Positions 27,408-36,712 of a DNA stretch of 64,000 bases are shown here, piece after piece. The DNA comes from Brevundimonas sp. AJA228-03. Lineage in GTDB: Bacteria > Pseudomonadota > Alphaproteobacteria > Caulobacterales > Caulobacteraceae. Below the pieces are notes generated by a model. It saw only the letters and a program-made list of their open reading frames with translations, was not told the DNA's origin and made no database searches. The DNA lies in contig NZ_CP059297.1 of NCBI RefSeq assembly GCF_017795885.1, positions 1,803,001-1,867,000 on the forward strand, given 5' to 3'. The number at the start of each line of letters is the position of its first letter. Position 1 is the first letter of the stretch. Made by a program: the position numbers and the translations under genes.

Positions 27408-28634
27408 ATGAAACCCGGCACCCAACTGACCGACCTGCGAGGACAAACGTTGCCCGGGGATGGACCGGTTGCTCACGGCGCGAGGATCCATGGCCTCGAC
27501 ACGGTGCGTGGTCTGGCGCTCTTCGGCGTTCTGATCATCAATCTCGACAGCGAGTTCCGGGTGACGCTGTTCGAGCAGTTTCAGCCTGCTGCGCTCGCGG
27601 CCGCATCATCGTCGTTCGATCGCCTTGTCTCGATGCTGTTCGGCCTCCTGATCGAGTTCAAGGCGTTCGCCGTATTCTCCCTGTTGTTCGGCATCGGCCT
27701 TGCGATGCAGTTCGACCGTCTGCGCGAGAGCAGCCGAAGCCGTGTTCTGGTCCGGCGCCTGCTCGTCCTTTTGATGTTCGGCGTTATTCACCTGACCCTG
27801 GTCTGGAATGGCGACATTCTGACCGAGTATGCCATCGCAGGACTTGTCGTCATTCCGCTTCTGGGTCGCTCCCGCTTGACCCTCGGCGTGGCGGCCGCGG
27901 GCGCGATGCTGCTCTATCTCGCAGTGCCATGGATACCCTTGCCGTTCAGCTTTCCCTCTGCGGACTGGATAGACGCTCATGTGAGCACGGCCCGCGCCGT
28001 CTACGGCGGCGGCTCGTTCCTTGAGGTCTTGCGGTTCCGCATCGAGGAGTTGCCACAGATCGCGAAACTGCATGCCTATGTGTTTCCGAGGACCGTCGCC
28101 CTGATGCTTCTGGGCGCGCTCATCTGGCGATCCGGCGTCTTGAAGCCCGGCCATGGCGCAAGGTCACCGATCCTGAGCGCGGGTGCCGTTCTGGTCGTCC
28201 TCGGGGCAGTTGCATCGATCACCGCGATCCCGGGCGTGGCACCCGGATGGATCGGGTCCGTTTTGGCGGGCGCTGCGCCTGTACTGCTGGCGGTGAGCTA
28301 TGCCGCGCTCATATGGGTCATCTCGTCCAGTCGCCTCGGATGGCTCGTGGACTGGGCGGCTCCGGCAGGGCAGATGGCCTTCACGAACTACATCCTGCAA
28401 TCGGTCGTCCTTGGACTGCTGTTCTATGGTTATGGCGCGGGACTGATGGGACGACTGGGGGTGTCCGCGGGGCTCGGCGTTTCCATTCTCCTTTTTCTTC
28501 TGCAGGTTATCGCCAGTTCCTTCTGGCTCAGGTCCTACCGGTATGGACCCTTCGAATGGGCATGGCGGTCGCTGACATACGGGTCGGTCCAGTCCTGGAA
28601 ACGACCGGATCCGCGCATCGCCAATGGGATGTGA
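27408..28634 (+). CDS. DUF418-family integral membrane protein (YeiB-like)
   Basis: The 408-residue protein, started at MKPGTQLTD (27408) since the upstream frame runs through the palindromic repeat, has about ten transmembrane helices. The DUF418 hallmarks are IHGLDTVRGLALFGVLIINL near the N-terminus, the FSLLFGIGLAMQ segment, and LDWAAPAGQMAFTNYILQS with YRYGPFEWAWRSLTYG near the end. Family members are of unknown biochemical function and are seen in the inner membrane of many bacteria. Confidence 0.85.
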   Translation: MKPGTQLTDLRGQTLPGDGPVAHGARIHGLDTVRGLALFGVLIINLDSEFRVTLFEQFQPAALAAASSSFDRLVSMLFGLLIEFKAFAVFSLLFGIGLAMQFDRLRESSRSRVLVRRLLVLLMFGVIHLTLVWNGDILTEYAIAGLVVIPLLGRSRLTLGVAAAGAMLLYLAVPWIPLPFSFPSADWIDAHVSTARAVYGGGSFLEVLRFRIEELPQIAKLHAYVFPRTVALMLLGALIWRSGVLKPGHGARSPILSAGAVLVVLGAVASITAIPGVAPGWIGSVLAGAAPVLLAVSYAALIWVISSSRLGWLVDWAAPAGQMAFTNYILQSVVLGLLFYGYGAGLMGRLGVSAGLGVSILLFLLQVIASSFWLRSYRYGPFEWAWRSLTYGSVQSWKRPDPRIANGM

Positions 28635-28661
28635 GGGAGGCCGGTCAGGCCTGCTGTCTCC

Positions 28662-29819
28662 TCACGAGGCCCGATACGGCGACAGTTCTTCCGTCATCGC
28701 CGCGATCTCCGCCGCCACGCCCGCCCGTTCCTGCTCCAGATAGCGCGCCACCGGGGTCCTGAGCGCCGGGTCGGCGATCCAGTGGGCGGAATAGACGGGG
28801 GAGGGCAGGTAGCCGCGGGCGATCTTGTGCTCGCCCTGGGCCCCCGCCTCGACGCGGGACAGGCCGCGCGCGATGGCGAACTCGATGGCCTGGTAGTAGC
28901 AGAGCTCGAAATGGAGGAAGGGCACCTCCTCCAGCGCGCCCCACTGACGGCCATACAGGGCGTCGCGGCCGATGAAGTTCAGGGCCCCGGCGATGGGCGT
29001 GTCGTTGCGGAAGGCCATGACCAGGGCGATCCGGTCGGCCATCGTCTCCCCGATCCTCTCGAAGAAGGCGCGGGTCAGATAGGGGCGACCCCATTTCCGG
29101 GCCCCCGTGTCCTGATAGAAGTCGAAGAAGGCGTCCCAGTGGGCCTCCAGAATGTCCGGACCGGTCAGGACGCGGATGTCGAGATCGGACTGGGCGTCGC
29201 GGCGTTCGCGCCGGATGGTCTTCCTCCGGTTGGACGACAGGGCGGCCAGGAAGTCGTCGAAGGTCCGGTAGCCGTCGTTCCTCCAGATGAACTGCATGTC
29301 CTGGCGACGCAGCATTCCGGCCTCGCCCATGGCCGACCATTCGGGTTCGGTCGGGAAGTTGACGTGCAGAGATGATACGCCCAGCCGCTGCGTCAGGGTC
29401 AGGGCCCCCTCGATCAGGGCGGCGCGGACCGTGGCCTCGTCCGTCCCGGGCGCGTGCAGGAACCGGGGTCCGGTCGCGGGGGTGAAGGGGACGGCCCCTA
29501 AAAGCTTGGGATAGTACTGACCGCCCGCCCGTTGATAGGCGTCGGCCCAGGAATGGTCGAAGACGTATTCGCCCTGGCTGTGGCCCTTCAGATAGAGGGG
29601 CATGCACCCGAGGACCGCCTCGTCCGGCCCCATCAGGGTCAGATGGCGCGGACCCCAGCCCTGACGCGCGACCGCGCTGCCCGAGACCTCGCAGGCGTGC
29701 AGGAAGTCGAAGCTGACGAACGGATCGCCGGTCGGGCCGGCACAGCCATCCCACGCCTCGCGCCCGATGGCGGCGATGGTGTCGTGGACCTGGAGGGTGA
29801 ACTCGGGCTGAGGGGTCAC
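28662..29819 (-). CDS. DUF482/FemAB-like peptidogalycan biosynthesis or GNAT-type protein
   Basis: The 385-residue frame begins at GTG 29819, overlapping the stop of the RidA-like gene (GTGA). It carries the DUF482 pattern: WDGCAGPTGDPFVSFDFLHACEVSG, YLKGHSQGEYVFDHSWADAYQRAGG, and GAQGEHKIARGYLPSPVYSAHWI. The fold is a double GNAT/FemAB type, so an acyltransfer to a polymer or protein is inferred. A specific substrate has not been established for the family, as far as I know. Confidence 0.8.
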   Translation of the reverse strand: MTPQPEFTLQVHDTIAAIGREAWDGCAGPTGDPFVSFDFLHACEVSGSAVARQGWGPRHLTLMGPDEAVLGCMPLYLKGHSQGEYVFDHSWADAYQRAGGQYYPKLLGAVPFTPATGPRFLHAPGTDEATVRAALIEGALTLTQRLGVSSLHVNFPTEPEWSAMGEAGMLRRQDMQFIWRNDGYRTFDDFLAALSSNRRKTIRRERRDAQSDLDIRVLTGPDILEAHWDAFFDFYQDTGARKWGRPYLTRAFFERIGETMADRIALVMAFRNDTPIAGALNFIGRDALYGRQWGALEEVPFLHFELCYYQAIEFAIARGLSRVEAGAQGEHKIARGYLPSPVYSAHWIADPALRTPVARYLEQERAGVAAEIAAMTEELSPYRAS

Positions 29820-30274
29820 CGCACCTCGACGACGGCGTCCACCTCGACGGCGAAGCCGAGGGGCAGCTGATAGACGCCGACGGCCGAGCGGGCGTGGCGA
29901 CCGGCGTCGCCGAACACCTCGACCATCAGGTCCGAACACCCGTTGATGACGGCGGGAATGGCGGTGAAGCCCGGGCCGGCCTGAACGAAGCCGCCCAGCT
30001 TGACGATACGGACGACGCGATCCAGGTCGCCGTCCAGCGCGGCGTTCAGCTGGGCCAGCAGGTTGATGCCGCACAGGCGGGCACCGGCATGGGCCTGTTC
30101 CGGGGTGACGTCCTCGCCGACCGTGCCCTTCAGGCCGCCCGACGCATCGTTCGACAGCTGGCCCGAGATGTGAACCAAATTGCCGGTGCGCACGAAGGGC
30201 ACATAGTTGGCCACGGCCGCAGCGGGCTGGGGCAGGGCGATGCCGAGTTCGGCCAGGCGGGCAGTGATGGACAT
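29816..30274 (-). CDS. RidA/YjgF-family protein
   Basis: The protein has 152 residues, a trimeric chorismate-mutase-like fold of the longer YjgF subgroup (VRTGNLVHISGQLS, INLLAQLNAALDGDLDRVVRIVKLGGFVQAGPGF, HARSAVGVYQLPLGFAVEVDAV). RidA proteins hydrolyse reactive enamine/imine intermediates from PLP enzymes. The Arg in HARSAVGV occupies the position of the catalytic Arg in RidA. It is translationally coupled to the DUF482 gene. Confidence 0.88.
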   Translation of the reverse strand: MSITARLAELGIALPQPAAAVANYVPFVRTGNLVHISGQLSNDASGGLKGTVGEDVTPEQAHAGARLCGINLLAQLNAALDGDLDRVVRIVKLGGFVQAGPGFTAIPAVINGCSDLMVEVFGDAGRHARSAVGVYQLPLGFAVEVDAVVEVR

Positions 30275-30387
30275 GTCGGGCTCCAGAGAGGGGTCGGCGG
30301 GGGTTTAGCGCGGGTCGCGCACGGCGTCTCCTCCCCATGCGTCGCATGGGGATGAGACATTAACCGGCGTGTGGCATCGTCCATGCC

Positions 30388-31314
30388 ATGGACACGCTTT
30401 CTCCTGGCCAGGTCGCGGCATTCAACGCCGTCCGGGCCCGCCTGACCGCCGAAGAGCGGACGCGGGTCGATATCGCCTCGGTCGAGGCCGTGGAACCGGC
30501 AGCGACCGCCGCGCGGCACTGGAATTTCGATCTGCCGGCCCACGCCGCCGATCAGGCTCTCGGTCCCGATGCGACCGACGCCATACGCCGCGCGCTCGTC
30601 GCCACCTGGGCGCTGGAGTTGCCCGGTCGGGCGAAACAGGCGGCCCTGCCGGGCGAGGTGATGGAGCTCTATCCCTACTGGCTCGACAGGATGGCCGAGT
30701 TCCTGACGTCGGCGGGCGACAGCGACGCGCGCTATGACGCCGACCACTGGGCCAAGGATGTGCGCCTGGCGCTCGTCCTGAGTGTTCCCGGCAGCCTGAC
30801 GCAGAACATCGATCTGTCGTCCCCGCTGGGACCGGGTCAGGTGGTCCGGAACGGACTTCACGGTCACGGATGGGCAGCCTTGATTCGCTATGTGCAGGCC
30901 CGCGGCTGGGACCGGACCTGGCTCGAAACCCACACCGAAGGCCGCCAACTGATCGATTTCAACGAGGCCGGCTGGGACCGCACCTGGGCCACGGGCGCAG
31001 CCATCTGCAAGACACGGCCCGAGCTGGCCGGGATGTTCGGATCGAGCTGGTTCTTCGATCCCCCGCTGGAAACCATCAGCCCCCGCCTGGCCTATCTGCG
31101 GCTGAACCCCCTGAAGGGCGGGGCCTTCATCATCCACCAGGGACCGGCCCCGATCCATTCCGAACGGGCCAGCGCGTCCTCGCCGACGCGCAAGGCCCTG
31201 ATCGAGAGCGGGGACTATACGCCGAGTTCCTGGCTGGTCGCCTGGCCCCGCAGCACCCTGATCCCGTGGGCCGGGCAGCGGAAGGTCGCGCTGGAGATGG
31301 CGAAGGCCGCCTAG
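30388..31314 (+). CDS. Conserved-looking protein of unknown function
   Basis: A 308-residue soluble protein without signal peptide or membrane helix. Recognisable features are a Trp- and His-rich core (GLHGHGWAALIRYVQARGWDRTWLETHTEGRQL, split by an NEAGWDRTW repeat) and FGSSWFFDPPLETISPRLAYLRL. The H-G-H-G pair and the two WDRTW copies give a candidate metal or substrate site. I do not recognise the family. Its codon use matches its neighbours. It converges with the polysaccharide deacetylase gene (overlapping stops). Confidence 0.7.
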   Translation: MDTLSPGQVAAFNAVRARLTAEERTRVDIASVEAVEPAATAARHWNFDLPAHAADQALGPDATDAIRRALVATWALELPGRAKQAALPGEVMELYPYWLDRMAEFLTSAGDSDARYDADHWAKDVRLALVLSVPGSLTQNIDLSSPLGPGQVVRNGLHGHGWAALIRYVQARGWDRTWLETHTEGRQLIDFNEAGWDRTWATGAAICKTRPELAGMFGSSWFFDPPLETISPRLAYLRLNPLKGGAFIIHQGPAPIHSERASASSPTRKALIESGDYTPSSWLVAWPRSTLIPWAGQRKVALEMAKAA

Positions 31315-32051
31315 CCCTCCATCCGTGCCCAGGCCGCGCCGATCGGCATGATCTCCAGCCCCGCTGCCCTCGCCAGCCGGATCACCCGGTCCAGATCTTC
31401 GGGCGTGCAGCCGTAGGGCGTCGGCCGGTCCATCACGTCGTGGCCACTTGCGATCAGCCAGCCCTTCCGCTCGGCCGTTCTTTCCATCAGGGCTTCGAGA
31501 TCATAGCCGGGCAGGCGGCGGCTCTCCAGACCGATGGCCTTCAGGTTTGTACGGTCGGCCGTGCCGGCGTTGACCCCGTCACCGACGCCCCGACCCAGGT
31601 CGAAGCGGCCCGCGACGACGGCCTTCGTGGCCCTCGCCACATCGCCGAACGGCCAGGCGAAGGCGGTCATGCGGTGGCCGTCGAGGCGCTCGGCGACCCA
31701 GGTCGCATTGCGACCCAGGTCGACGGCATAGTCCGCGGCCGACATCCGCAACGCATTGGCGTGGCTGAAAGTATGGCACCCCACCTCATGACCCGCCTCG
31801 AACAGGGCCTGGAGATGCGCCGTGGTGAACTGCGGCCGGTCCAGGTTCGACCCGCTCTCCAGTCCCCCACAGACGAAATAGGTCGCCTTGATCCCGTGTC
31901 CGGCCAGAATCGGCCCGGCCTCGGTCCAGGCAGTGGCGGGTATGTCGTCGAACGACAGGCTGAAGGTGCCGCGCCCGGTCCGGATCGGCGCTGGGCGAAC
32001 ATCCAGATAGCGCCCGGCGCGGCGACGCATCTTGTCGAGGAGGACAGACAT
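31311..32051 (-). CDS. Polysaccharide deacetylase-family protein
   Basis: The 246-residue protein has the NodB-type motif 1 as SLSFDD, motif 2 as HTFSHANAL (H-x3-H) and a later AFAWPFGDVARAT segment (motif 3-like). IASGHDVMDRPTPYGCTPEDL near the C-terminus resembles motif 5. Such enzymes use a His-His-Asp bound metal to remove acetyl groups from envelope or capsule polysaccharide. No signal peptide is evident, so it may act in the cytosol on lipid-linked sugars. Confidence 0.85.
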   Translation of the reverse strand: MSVLLDKMRRRAGRYLDVRPAPIRTGRGTFSLSFDDIPATAWTEAGPILAGHGIKATYFVCGGLESGSNLDRPQFTTAHLQALFEAGHEVGCHTFSHANALRMSAADYAVDLGRNATWVAERLDGHRMTAFAWPFGDVARATKAVVAGRFDLGRGVGDGVNAGTADRTNLKAIGLESRRLPGYDLEALMERTAERKGWLIASGHDVMDRPTPYGCTPEDLDRVIRLARAAGLEIMPIGAAWARMEG

Positions 32052-32074
32052 GGGCGCAGTCTGCCCGAACCGCC

Positions 32075-33334
32075 TTAAGGACGCTTCAACGCACGGCCCG
32101 CCACCACGGCTCCGGCACCGAACTTCTCGCGCAGGGCATCGATCGTGGTCTCGGTTTTCAGGGTTCGCGCCTCGCCGGTATCGAACAGGGCGGGGGGCAT
32201 GTCTTCGGCGTCCTGGATGTCGGCCAGGCCGATGCCGATCAGGCGATAGGGGCGGCCCAGTTCGGGCTTCAGCAGGTCGCGCCCGATGGCGAACAGGGCG
32301 CGCGCCGTCTGGACCGGCTCGGGCATGGTGGTGCGGCGGGTGACGATCCGGAAGTCGGTGCGTCGCAGTTTCAACACCACGATGCGGCTGGCGACGCCGT
32401 CACGACGGGCCTTGGCGGCGATCTTCTCGCACAGGGGCCACAGCTCGGCTTCCAGCTCTTCCTGCGTCGTCAGGTCGGTGTTGAAGGTGTTCTCCGCGCT
32501 CATGCCGCGCCGGTCATGCTCCGGGTTCACGGCGCGCGCGTCGCGGGCGTGGGCCAGGTCGTGCAGCCGCAGGCCCGTCTCGCCATAGCGTTTGACCAGA
32601 TCGCGGACGTCAGCCGAGGCCAGGTCGCCGACCGTGGCGAAGCCGTCGCTGATCAGGGTCTTGCCGAAAACGGGGCCCACGCCGGGCAGGATGCGGACGG
32701 ATTTCGGCGCCAGCAGCGCCTCGGCATTCGCCGTCCCGATGACCGAGAACCCTCGCGGCTTGTCCAGCTCGGACGCGACCTTGGCCAGGAAGCGGTTGGG
32801 TGCCAGTCCGATCGAGACCGACAGGCCGGTCTCCTCCTCGATCCGCTTCTGCAGGCGGATCAGCTGGAGCGCCGGCGGACCGCCGTTCAGCCGCTCGGTG
32901 CCCGACAGGTCGATCCAGGCCTCGTCCAGCGACAGCGTCTGCACCAGCGGCGTCAGTTCGCCCACCATGCCGAAGATGCGTTCCGATTCAGGGACATATT
33001 TCGAAAAGTTCGGCTTGATGACGACCGCGTCGGGACAGGCCTTCAGCGCCTTGAACATCGGCATGGCCGAGTGCACGCCATAGATCCGTGCGATGTAGCA
33101 GCAGGTCGAGACCACGCCCCGCACGCCACCCCCCACGATCACCGGGCGGTCGCGCAATTCGGGCCGGTCGCGCTTCTCCACCGACGCATAGAAGGCGTCG
33201 CAGTCCAGATGGGCAATCGACAGGCTGGAAAGCTCGGGGTCGCCGACGACGCGCGGTGAACCGCAGGCCGGGCAGCGCGCGACCGCGTCCGCTCCGGCCC
33301 ACAGGCATTCTCGACAGATTGTGGTTATGGCCAC
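32075..33334 (-). CDS. dinB: DNA polymerase IV (DinB) with N-terminal zinc-ribbon-like extension
   Basis: The 419-residue protein starts at a GTG (33334) within [11 protein letters not shown]. Residues 5-25 hold CREC and CPAC, a four-cysteine zinc-ribbon-like motif, before the Y-family catalytic core beginning [17 protein letters not shown]. The catalytic acidic residues are Asp in LDCDAF and Asp-Glu in [11 protein letters not shown]. Helix-hairpin-helix and little-finger domains follow (MRILPGVGP..., and the C-terminal [15 protein letters not shown]). Error-prone translesion synthesis is the family role. The Cys-rich extension is absent from the E. coli protein. Confidence 0.9.
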   Translation of the reverse strand: MAITTICRECLWAGADAVARCPACGSPRVVGDPELSSLSIAHLDCDAFYASVEKRDRPELRDRPVIVGGGVRGVVSTCCYIARIYGVHSAMPMFKALKACPDAVVIKPNFSKYVPESERIFGMVGELTPLVQTLSLDEAWIDLSGTERLNGGPPALQLIRLQKRIEEETGLSVSIGLAPNRFLAKVASELDKPRGFSVIGTANAEALLAPKSVRILPGVGPVFGKTLISDGFATVGDLASADVRDLVKRYGETGLRLHDLAHARDARAVNPEHDRRGMSAENTFNTDLTTQEELEAELWPLCEKIAAKARRDGVASRIVVLKLRRTDFRIVTRRTTMPEPVQTARALFAIGRDLLKPELGRPYRLIGIGLADIQDAEDMPPALFDTGEARTLKTETTIDALREKFGAGAVVAGRALKRP

Positions 33335-33452
33335 GCCCGGGATTCCGACTTCACCCCAACTTAAGACTGCCCGGGGCACAATCCCAATCGAAGAGGGCGA
33401 AATGCCTCAATGCGCAGATCGCGCGTCAAACGAGGCCGCAGACCGGGTGATG

Positions 33453-33836
33453 ATGTCCAAGAAAGTCCTCATCGTCGAGGATAACGAGCTGAACATGAAG
33501 CTTTTTCATGATCTGCTCGACTCCCAGGGCTATCAGACGTTTCAGACCCGCGAGGGACTGCAGGCGATGGCCCTGGCGCGTCAGCACATGCCCGACCTCA
33601 TCCTGATGGACATCCAGCTGCCGGAAATCAGCGGCCTGGAAGTCACCAAATGGCTGAAGGACGACGAGGAACTGGCCCACATCCCGATTATCGCCGTCAC
33701 CGCATTCGCCATGAAGGGCGATGAGGAACGCATCCGTCAGGGCGGCTGCGAGGCCTATATCTCCAAGCCGATCTCGGTGATGCCGTTCCTGGAGACGGTA
33801 CGCAAACACATCAGCACCCCGGTCCTGGCAGGGTAG
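33453..33836 (+). CDS. divK: Cell-fate response regulator DivK
   Basis: A 127-residue single receiver domain. It has [18 protein letters not shown], the phosphoacceptor Asp in [14 protein letters not shown], and the Thr/Ser and Lys positions in AVTAFAMKG and [11 protein letters not shown]. The start is at the second of two adjacent ATGs (33450, 33453), with the first possible. DivK~P controls DivL-CckA-CtrA signalling, and phosphorylation depends on PleC and DivJ. It is followed by pleD, the standard arrangement in Caulobacter. Confidence 0.95.
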   Translation: MSKKVLIVEDNELNMKLFHDLLDSQGYQTFQTREGLQAMALARQHMPDLILMDIQLPEISGLEVTKWLKDDEELAHIPIIAVTAFAMKGDEERIRQGGCEAYISKPISVMPFLETVRKHISTPVLAG

Positions 33837-33842
33837 GGGCCG

Positions 33843-35207
33843 ATGACCGCGCGTATCCTGGTGGTCGACGATCTGGAGGCGAATGTTCGCCTGCTCGAGG
33901 CCAAGCTGACGCTGGAATACTACGACGTCCTGACCTGCTGCGACGGGGCGACGGCTATCAGGCTGGCGGCGTCCGAGAAACCGGACATCATTCTCCTGGA
34001 CGTCATGATGCCCGGCATGGACGGGTTCGAGACCTGTCGCCGGATCAAACTGGACCCCGTCACCAACCATATCCCGATCGTGCTGGTGACGGCGCTGGAC
34101 GGCCGCGAGGAACGGATCAAGGGGCTGGAGGCGGGGGCCGACGACTTCGTCTCCAAACCCCTGGACGACGTCGTCCTGTTCGCGCGTGTCCGGTCGCTGA
34201 CGCGACTGAAGCTGGTCATGGACGAGCTTCGGGAGCGCGAGGAAAGCGGCAGGCGACTGGGCGTCACCACCGACGGTGCCGGGCGTCTGCGCGGCTCGGG
34301 CGGTCGCGTCCTGATTGTCGACGACAATGCGCGTCAGGCGGCCAGGATCGCCGAGGAACTGATCCGCGAGCACCGTCCGGTGATCGAGACGGACGCCGCA
34401 ACGGGTCTGATCTCTTCCAGGACCCCCATCGATCTGATGATCGTCAATGTGGCGGCGGCAGAGTTCGACGGCCTGCGCCTGATCGCCCAGGTGCGCTCGG
34501 CCGAGACGACGCGGCACCTGCCGATCCTTGCGGTGGTGGATCCGGCCGACCGGCCCCGACTGGTCAAGGCGCTTGAGCTGGGTGTCAACGACATCCTGAT
34601 GAAGCCTGTCGATCCGGAAGAGCTATCGGCCCGGGCGCGAACCCAGGTCCGGCGCAAGCGCTATACGGACTTCCTGCGCGAGAAGCTCGACTACAGCCTC
34701 GAGATGGCTGTCACCGATGCGCTGACCGGTCTGCACAACCGCCGCTACATGGCCGGGCAGTTGCAGGCCTTCGTCAGTCGCGCCGTGCTGGGTGGCGAGC
34801 CCGTCTCCGTCCTGCTCCTGGACATCGACCACTTCAAGAAGGTCAACGACGGCTTCGGACACGATGCCGGCGATGAGGTTCTGCGCGAGTTCGCCGTGCG
34901 TCTGGCCACCAACGTCCGCGCGGTAGACCTGCCGTGTCGTCTTGGCGGCGAGGAGTTCGTGGTGGTTATGCCGGGCACCTCGATCGAGGACGCGCACCGC
35001 ATCGCTGAACGCATCCGCCGCGATGTGGGCGCGACGCCGTTCCGCGTGATGGGCGGTCGCGAGCACCTGTCCGTGACCATCTCTATCGGCGTCGCCGCGT
35101 CCGCTGGTGCCAACGACACCCCCGACGCCCTCCTGAAACGCGCCGACGAGGGCGTCTACGAGGCCAAGGCCAGCGGGCGCGACCGGGTCATCGCGCGCGC
35201 GGCCTGA
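33843..35207 (+). CDS. pleD: Diguanylate cyclase response regulator PleD
   Basis: A PleD of 454 residues: receiver 1 (Asp in LLDVMMPGMDGFE), receiver 2 (about 155-280) and a GGDEF domain (about 290-454) with active site GGEEF. Receiver 2 lacks the phosphoacceptor (IVNVAAAEFDG at the corresponding place), as in the known PleD adaptor domain. An RxxD inhibitory I-site (RAVD) lies five residues before GGEEF, so feedback by c-di-GMP should operate. It makes c-di-GMP at the stalked pole after PleC/DivJ phosphorylation. The spacing to divK is 6 bases, so an operon is likely. Confidence 0.97.
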   Translation: MTARILVVDDLEANVRLLEAKLTLEYYDVLTCCDGATAIRLAASEKPDIILLDVMMPGMDGFETCRRIKLDPVTNHIPIVLVTALDGREERIKGLEAGADDFVSKPLDDVVLFARVRSLTRLKLVMDELREREESGRRLGVTTDGAGRLRGSGGRVLIVDDNARQAARIAEELIREHRPVIETDAATGLISSRTPIDLMIVNVAAAEFDGLRLIAQVRSAETTRHLPILAVVDPADRPRLVKALELGVNDILMKPVDPEELSARARTQVRRKRYTDFLREKLDYSLEMAVTDALTGLHNRRYMAGQLQAFVSRAVLGGEPVSVLLLDIDHFKKVNDGFGHDAGDEVLREFAVRLATNVRAVDLPCRLGGEEFVVVMPGTSIEDAHRIAERIRRDVGATPFRVMGGREHLSVTISIGVAASAGANDTPDALLKRADEGVYEAKASGRDRVIARAA

Positions 35208-35755
35208 AGCCCTTCCTCCCGACACGCGGGGCCAGGGGCTCCACACCCGATCGTCCACTTGAAGGTTGGCCGCAGATCATGATTCCGATGCGCTCTGGTC
35301 CCGTCTGACGGATCAGGCCAGGCGCGGACAAGCCACGTCCGATTCTGACGCAGGCTCATGCGATGCTCCCCGCATGGCCAGGCGCCATCAGATCAATCCC
35401 GAGGTCCTCGCCGACATCGTCCCTCCGGCGATAGAGTCCAGAAGGGACGCGCTGCGGCTGGTCGGGGACGGGGAGAGGAACCTGAACGATTTGAAAGCCG
35501 TATCCGAAACTATCGACACGGCCCCCCAGGATCTGGACTCCTTGCACCCGGTTTTTTCGGAGTGCAACTCCCACGAATCCTGTCCCGCTGACGCGACGAC
35601 GGGCACCTGCGGACCGCCGGAGGGCGCGGAGCGAGACGGATGAGTGGCCGCCTTTGACGCCATAAACAGGCGTTGACGTCGATCCAGCGGCCTGCGGTCG
35701 TCCCTGACAGGTTTCGATGGTTGTGCCGGTCCGGCCTCGGATGCTCTATTGAACG
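35208..35755. other. Gap after pleD with one doubtful ORF
   Basis: A 548-base region between pleD and the next lipoprotein gene. A plus-strand frame of up to 125 codons (35266-35643, possible inner start at 35374, MARRHQINPEV) has moderate codon bias but no ribosome site and no recognisable family; the opposite strand also has an open frame. I treat both as unsupported. No tRNA, large repeat or clear terminator is visible here. Confidence 0.35.
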
Positions 35756-35791
35756 TCCCGGTGTCTCGACGCCAAGCTGGGAGCCCGCATC

Positions 35792-36211
35792 ATGAAGTCC
35801 GCCGCGACTGCGCTGTTCATTTTTGTGGCGGGAGCCTCCGCGCTGACCGCATGTCGACAGACGGATGAGGGCCCTGCGCCGGCTGCATCGGCGGAGGCTG
35901 GGGCCACGACAGAAGCTGAGGCATCTGCGTCGCGGGAAAGCCAGGAAATGAAGGACATGCAGCTGCAGGAGCAGGCGGCCCAGAGAGCGCGCGCCCCAGC
36001 CGATCCCGTGACCGGCGTGATCGAGCGCGCCGAGCTCTGTATCCATTTCGGTGGCGAGGAACCCTTCGACGACGCGCGCCGGGCCCAGATCGATCAGGCT
36101 TTCGAAGACAACAGATGCGATACGGTCGTGGCCGACGGTGACGCGCTGAAAGCCCAACGCCCGCAGGATGCAGCCAGAATCGAGACGGCGATCGCGGACC
36201 TGCGGCTTTAG
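35792..36211 (+). CDS. Putative small lipoprotein
   Basis: The 139-residue precursor has a lipoprotein signal ending in LTAC (Cys21). The middle part is a charged Ala/Glu-rich helix; the C-terminal region carries a Cys pair (LCIHFGGEEPFDD ... NRCDTVVADGDAL) that may form a disulfide, and a final EIAI/ETAIADL helix. No family recognised. A shared terminator separates it from rpmG. Confidence 0.7.
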   Translation: MKSAATALFIFVAGASALTACRQTDEGPAPAASAEAGATTEAEASASRESQEMKDMQLQEQAAQRARAPADPVTGVIERAELCIHFGGEEPFDDARRAQIDQAFEDNRCDTVVADGDALKAQRPQDAARIETAIADLRL

Positions 36212-36225
36212 GCCCAAAGAAAAAC

Positions 36226-36247
36226 GCCCGGTCATGACTGACCGGGC
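36226..36247. terminator. Bidirectional terminator between lipoprotein and rpmG
   Basis: A perfect 9-bp stem (GCCCGGTCA/TGACCGGGC) with a TGAC loop. A run of A residues to its left gives a T-run for minus-strand rpmG transcripts; the plus-strand gene has no T-run and may end by other means. Confidence 0.85.
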
Positions 36248-36306
36248 TCTGAAATCTCATTCCGGACTAGAGCAGCGCGACCGCGCGTCAGCCCAACGGG
36301 AATGCC

Positions 36307-36474
36307 TTACTTGATCTTGCCTTCCTTGAACTCGACGTGCTTGCGCACGACGGGGTCGTACTTGTTGACCACCATCTTTTCCGTCATCGTGCGGGCGTTC
36401 TTCTTGGTGACGTAGAAGAAGCCGGTGTCGGCGGTCGAGTTCAGACGGATCTTGATTGAGGCGGGCTTGGCCAT
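36307..36474 (-). CDS. rpmG: 50S ribosomal protein L33
   Basis: The 55-residue frame encodes [19 protein letters not shown], then FYVTKKN and [16 protein letters not shown], the complete L33. It lacks the two CxxC pairs, so it is the zinc-free form. The gene is on the minus strand and ends at a strong terminator. It belongs to the 50S subunit near the E site. Confidence 0.95.
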   Translation of the reverse strand: MAKPASIKIRLNSTADTGFFYVTKKNARTMTEKMVVNKYDPVVRKHVEFKEGKIK

Positions 36475-36582
36475 CGGAAATTACCTTTGCGACGGCGGAA
36501 GAGCCGTGAAAATAAGAGGCGCGGAACATACTCAGCGCGCCCGGCAAGTCAACGCCGTTTCTGAACATCTTGACCACACCCC

Positions 36583-36610
36583 TTGACCCCCGTGGCCCGC
36601 CCGCGTAAAC
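36583..36610 (+). promoter_or_regulatory. Putative promoter upstream of rpsL
   Basis: TTGACC (36583-36588) and GTAAAC (36605-36610), 16 bases apart. It is the only reasonable -35/-10 pair in the leader, and the match to consensus is partial. Confidence 0.35.
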
Positions 36611-36665
36611 GCGCCGGACTTTCGAGGCGGGGCCTGCCCCATCCTGATCGTGACAATTGAACGGA

Positions 36666-36712
36666 CGGGCTGTGCCCGCCGGAACGCCCGAAGCGCGCGT
36701 TCCGGTTTTTTC
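36666..36712 (+). promoter_or_regulatory. Tandem hairpins with poly-T in the rpsL leader (attenuator or small RNA end)
   Basis: A small CGGGC/GCCCG stem at 36666-36678 is followed by a 9-bp perfect stem (CCGGAACGC/GCGTTCCGG, 36679-36705) and six T residues. The structure is a canonical intrinsic terminator placed about 125 bases before the rpsL start codon. It could attenuate the str operon or end a short leader RNA. Confidence 0.5.

Noticed and set aside
35266-35643. 125-codon plus-strand frame after pleD
   Set aside because: No ribosome site, no family, and an equally long frame runs on the opposite strand.
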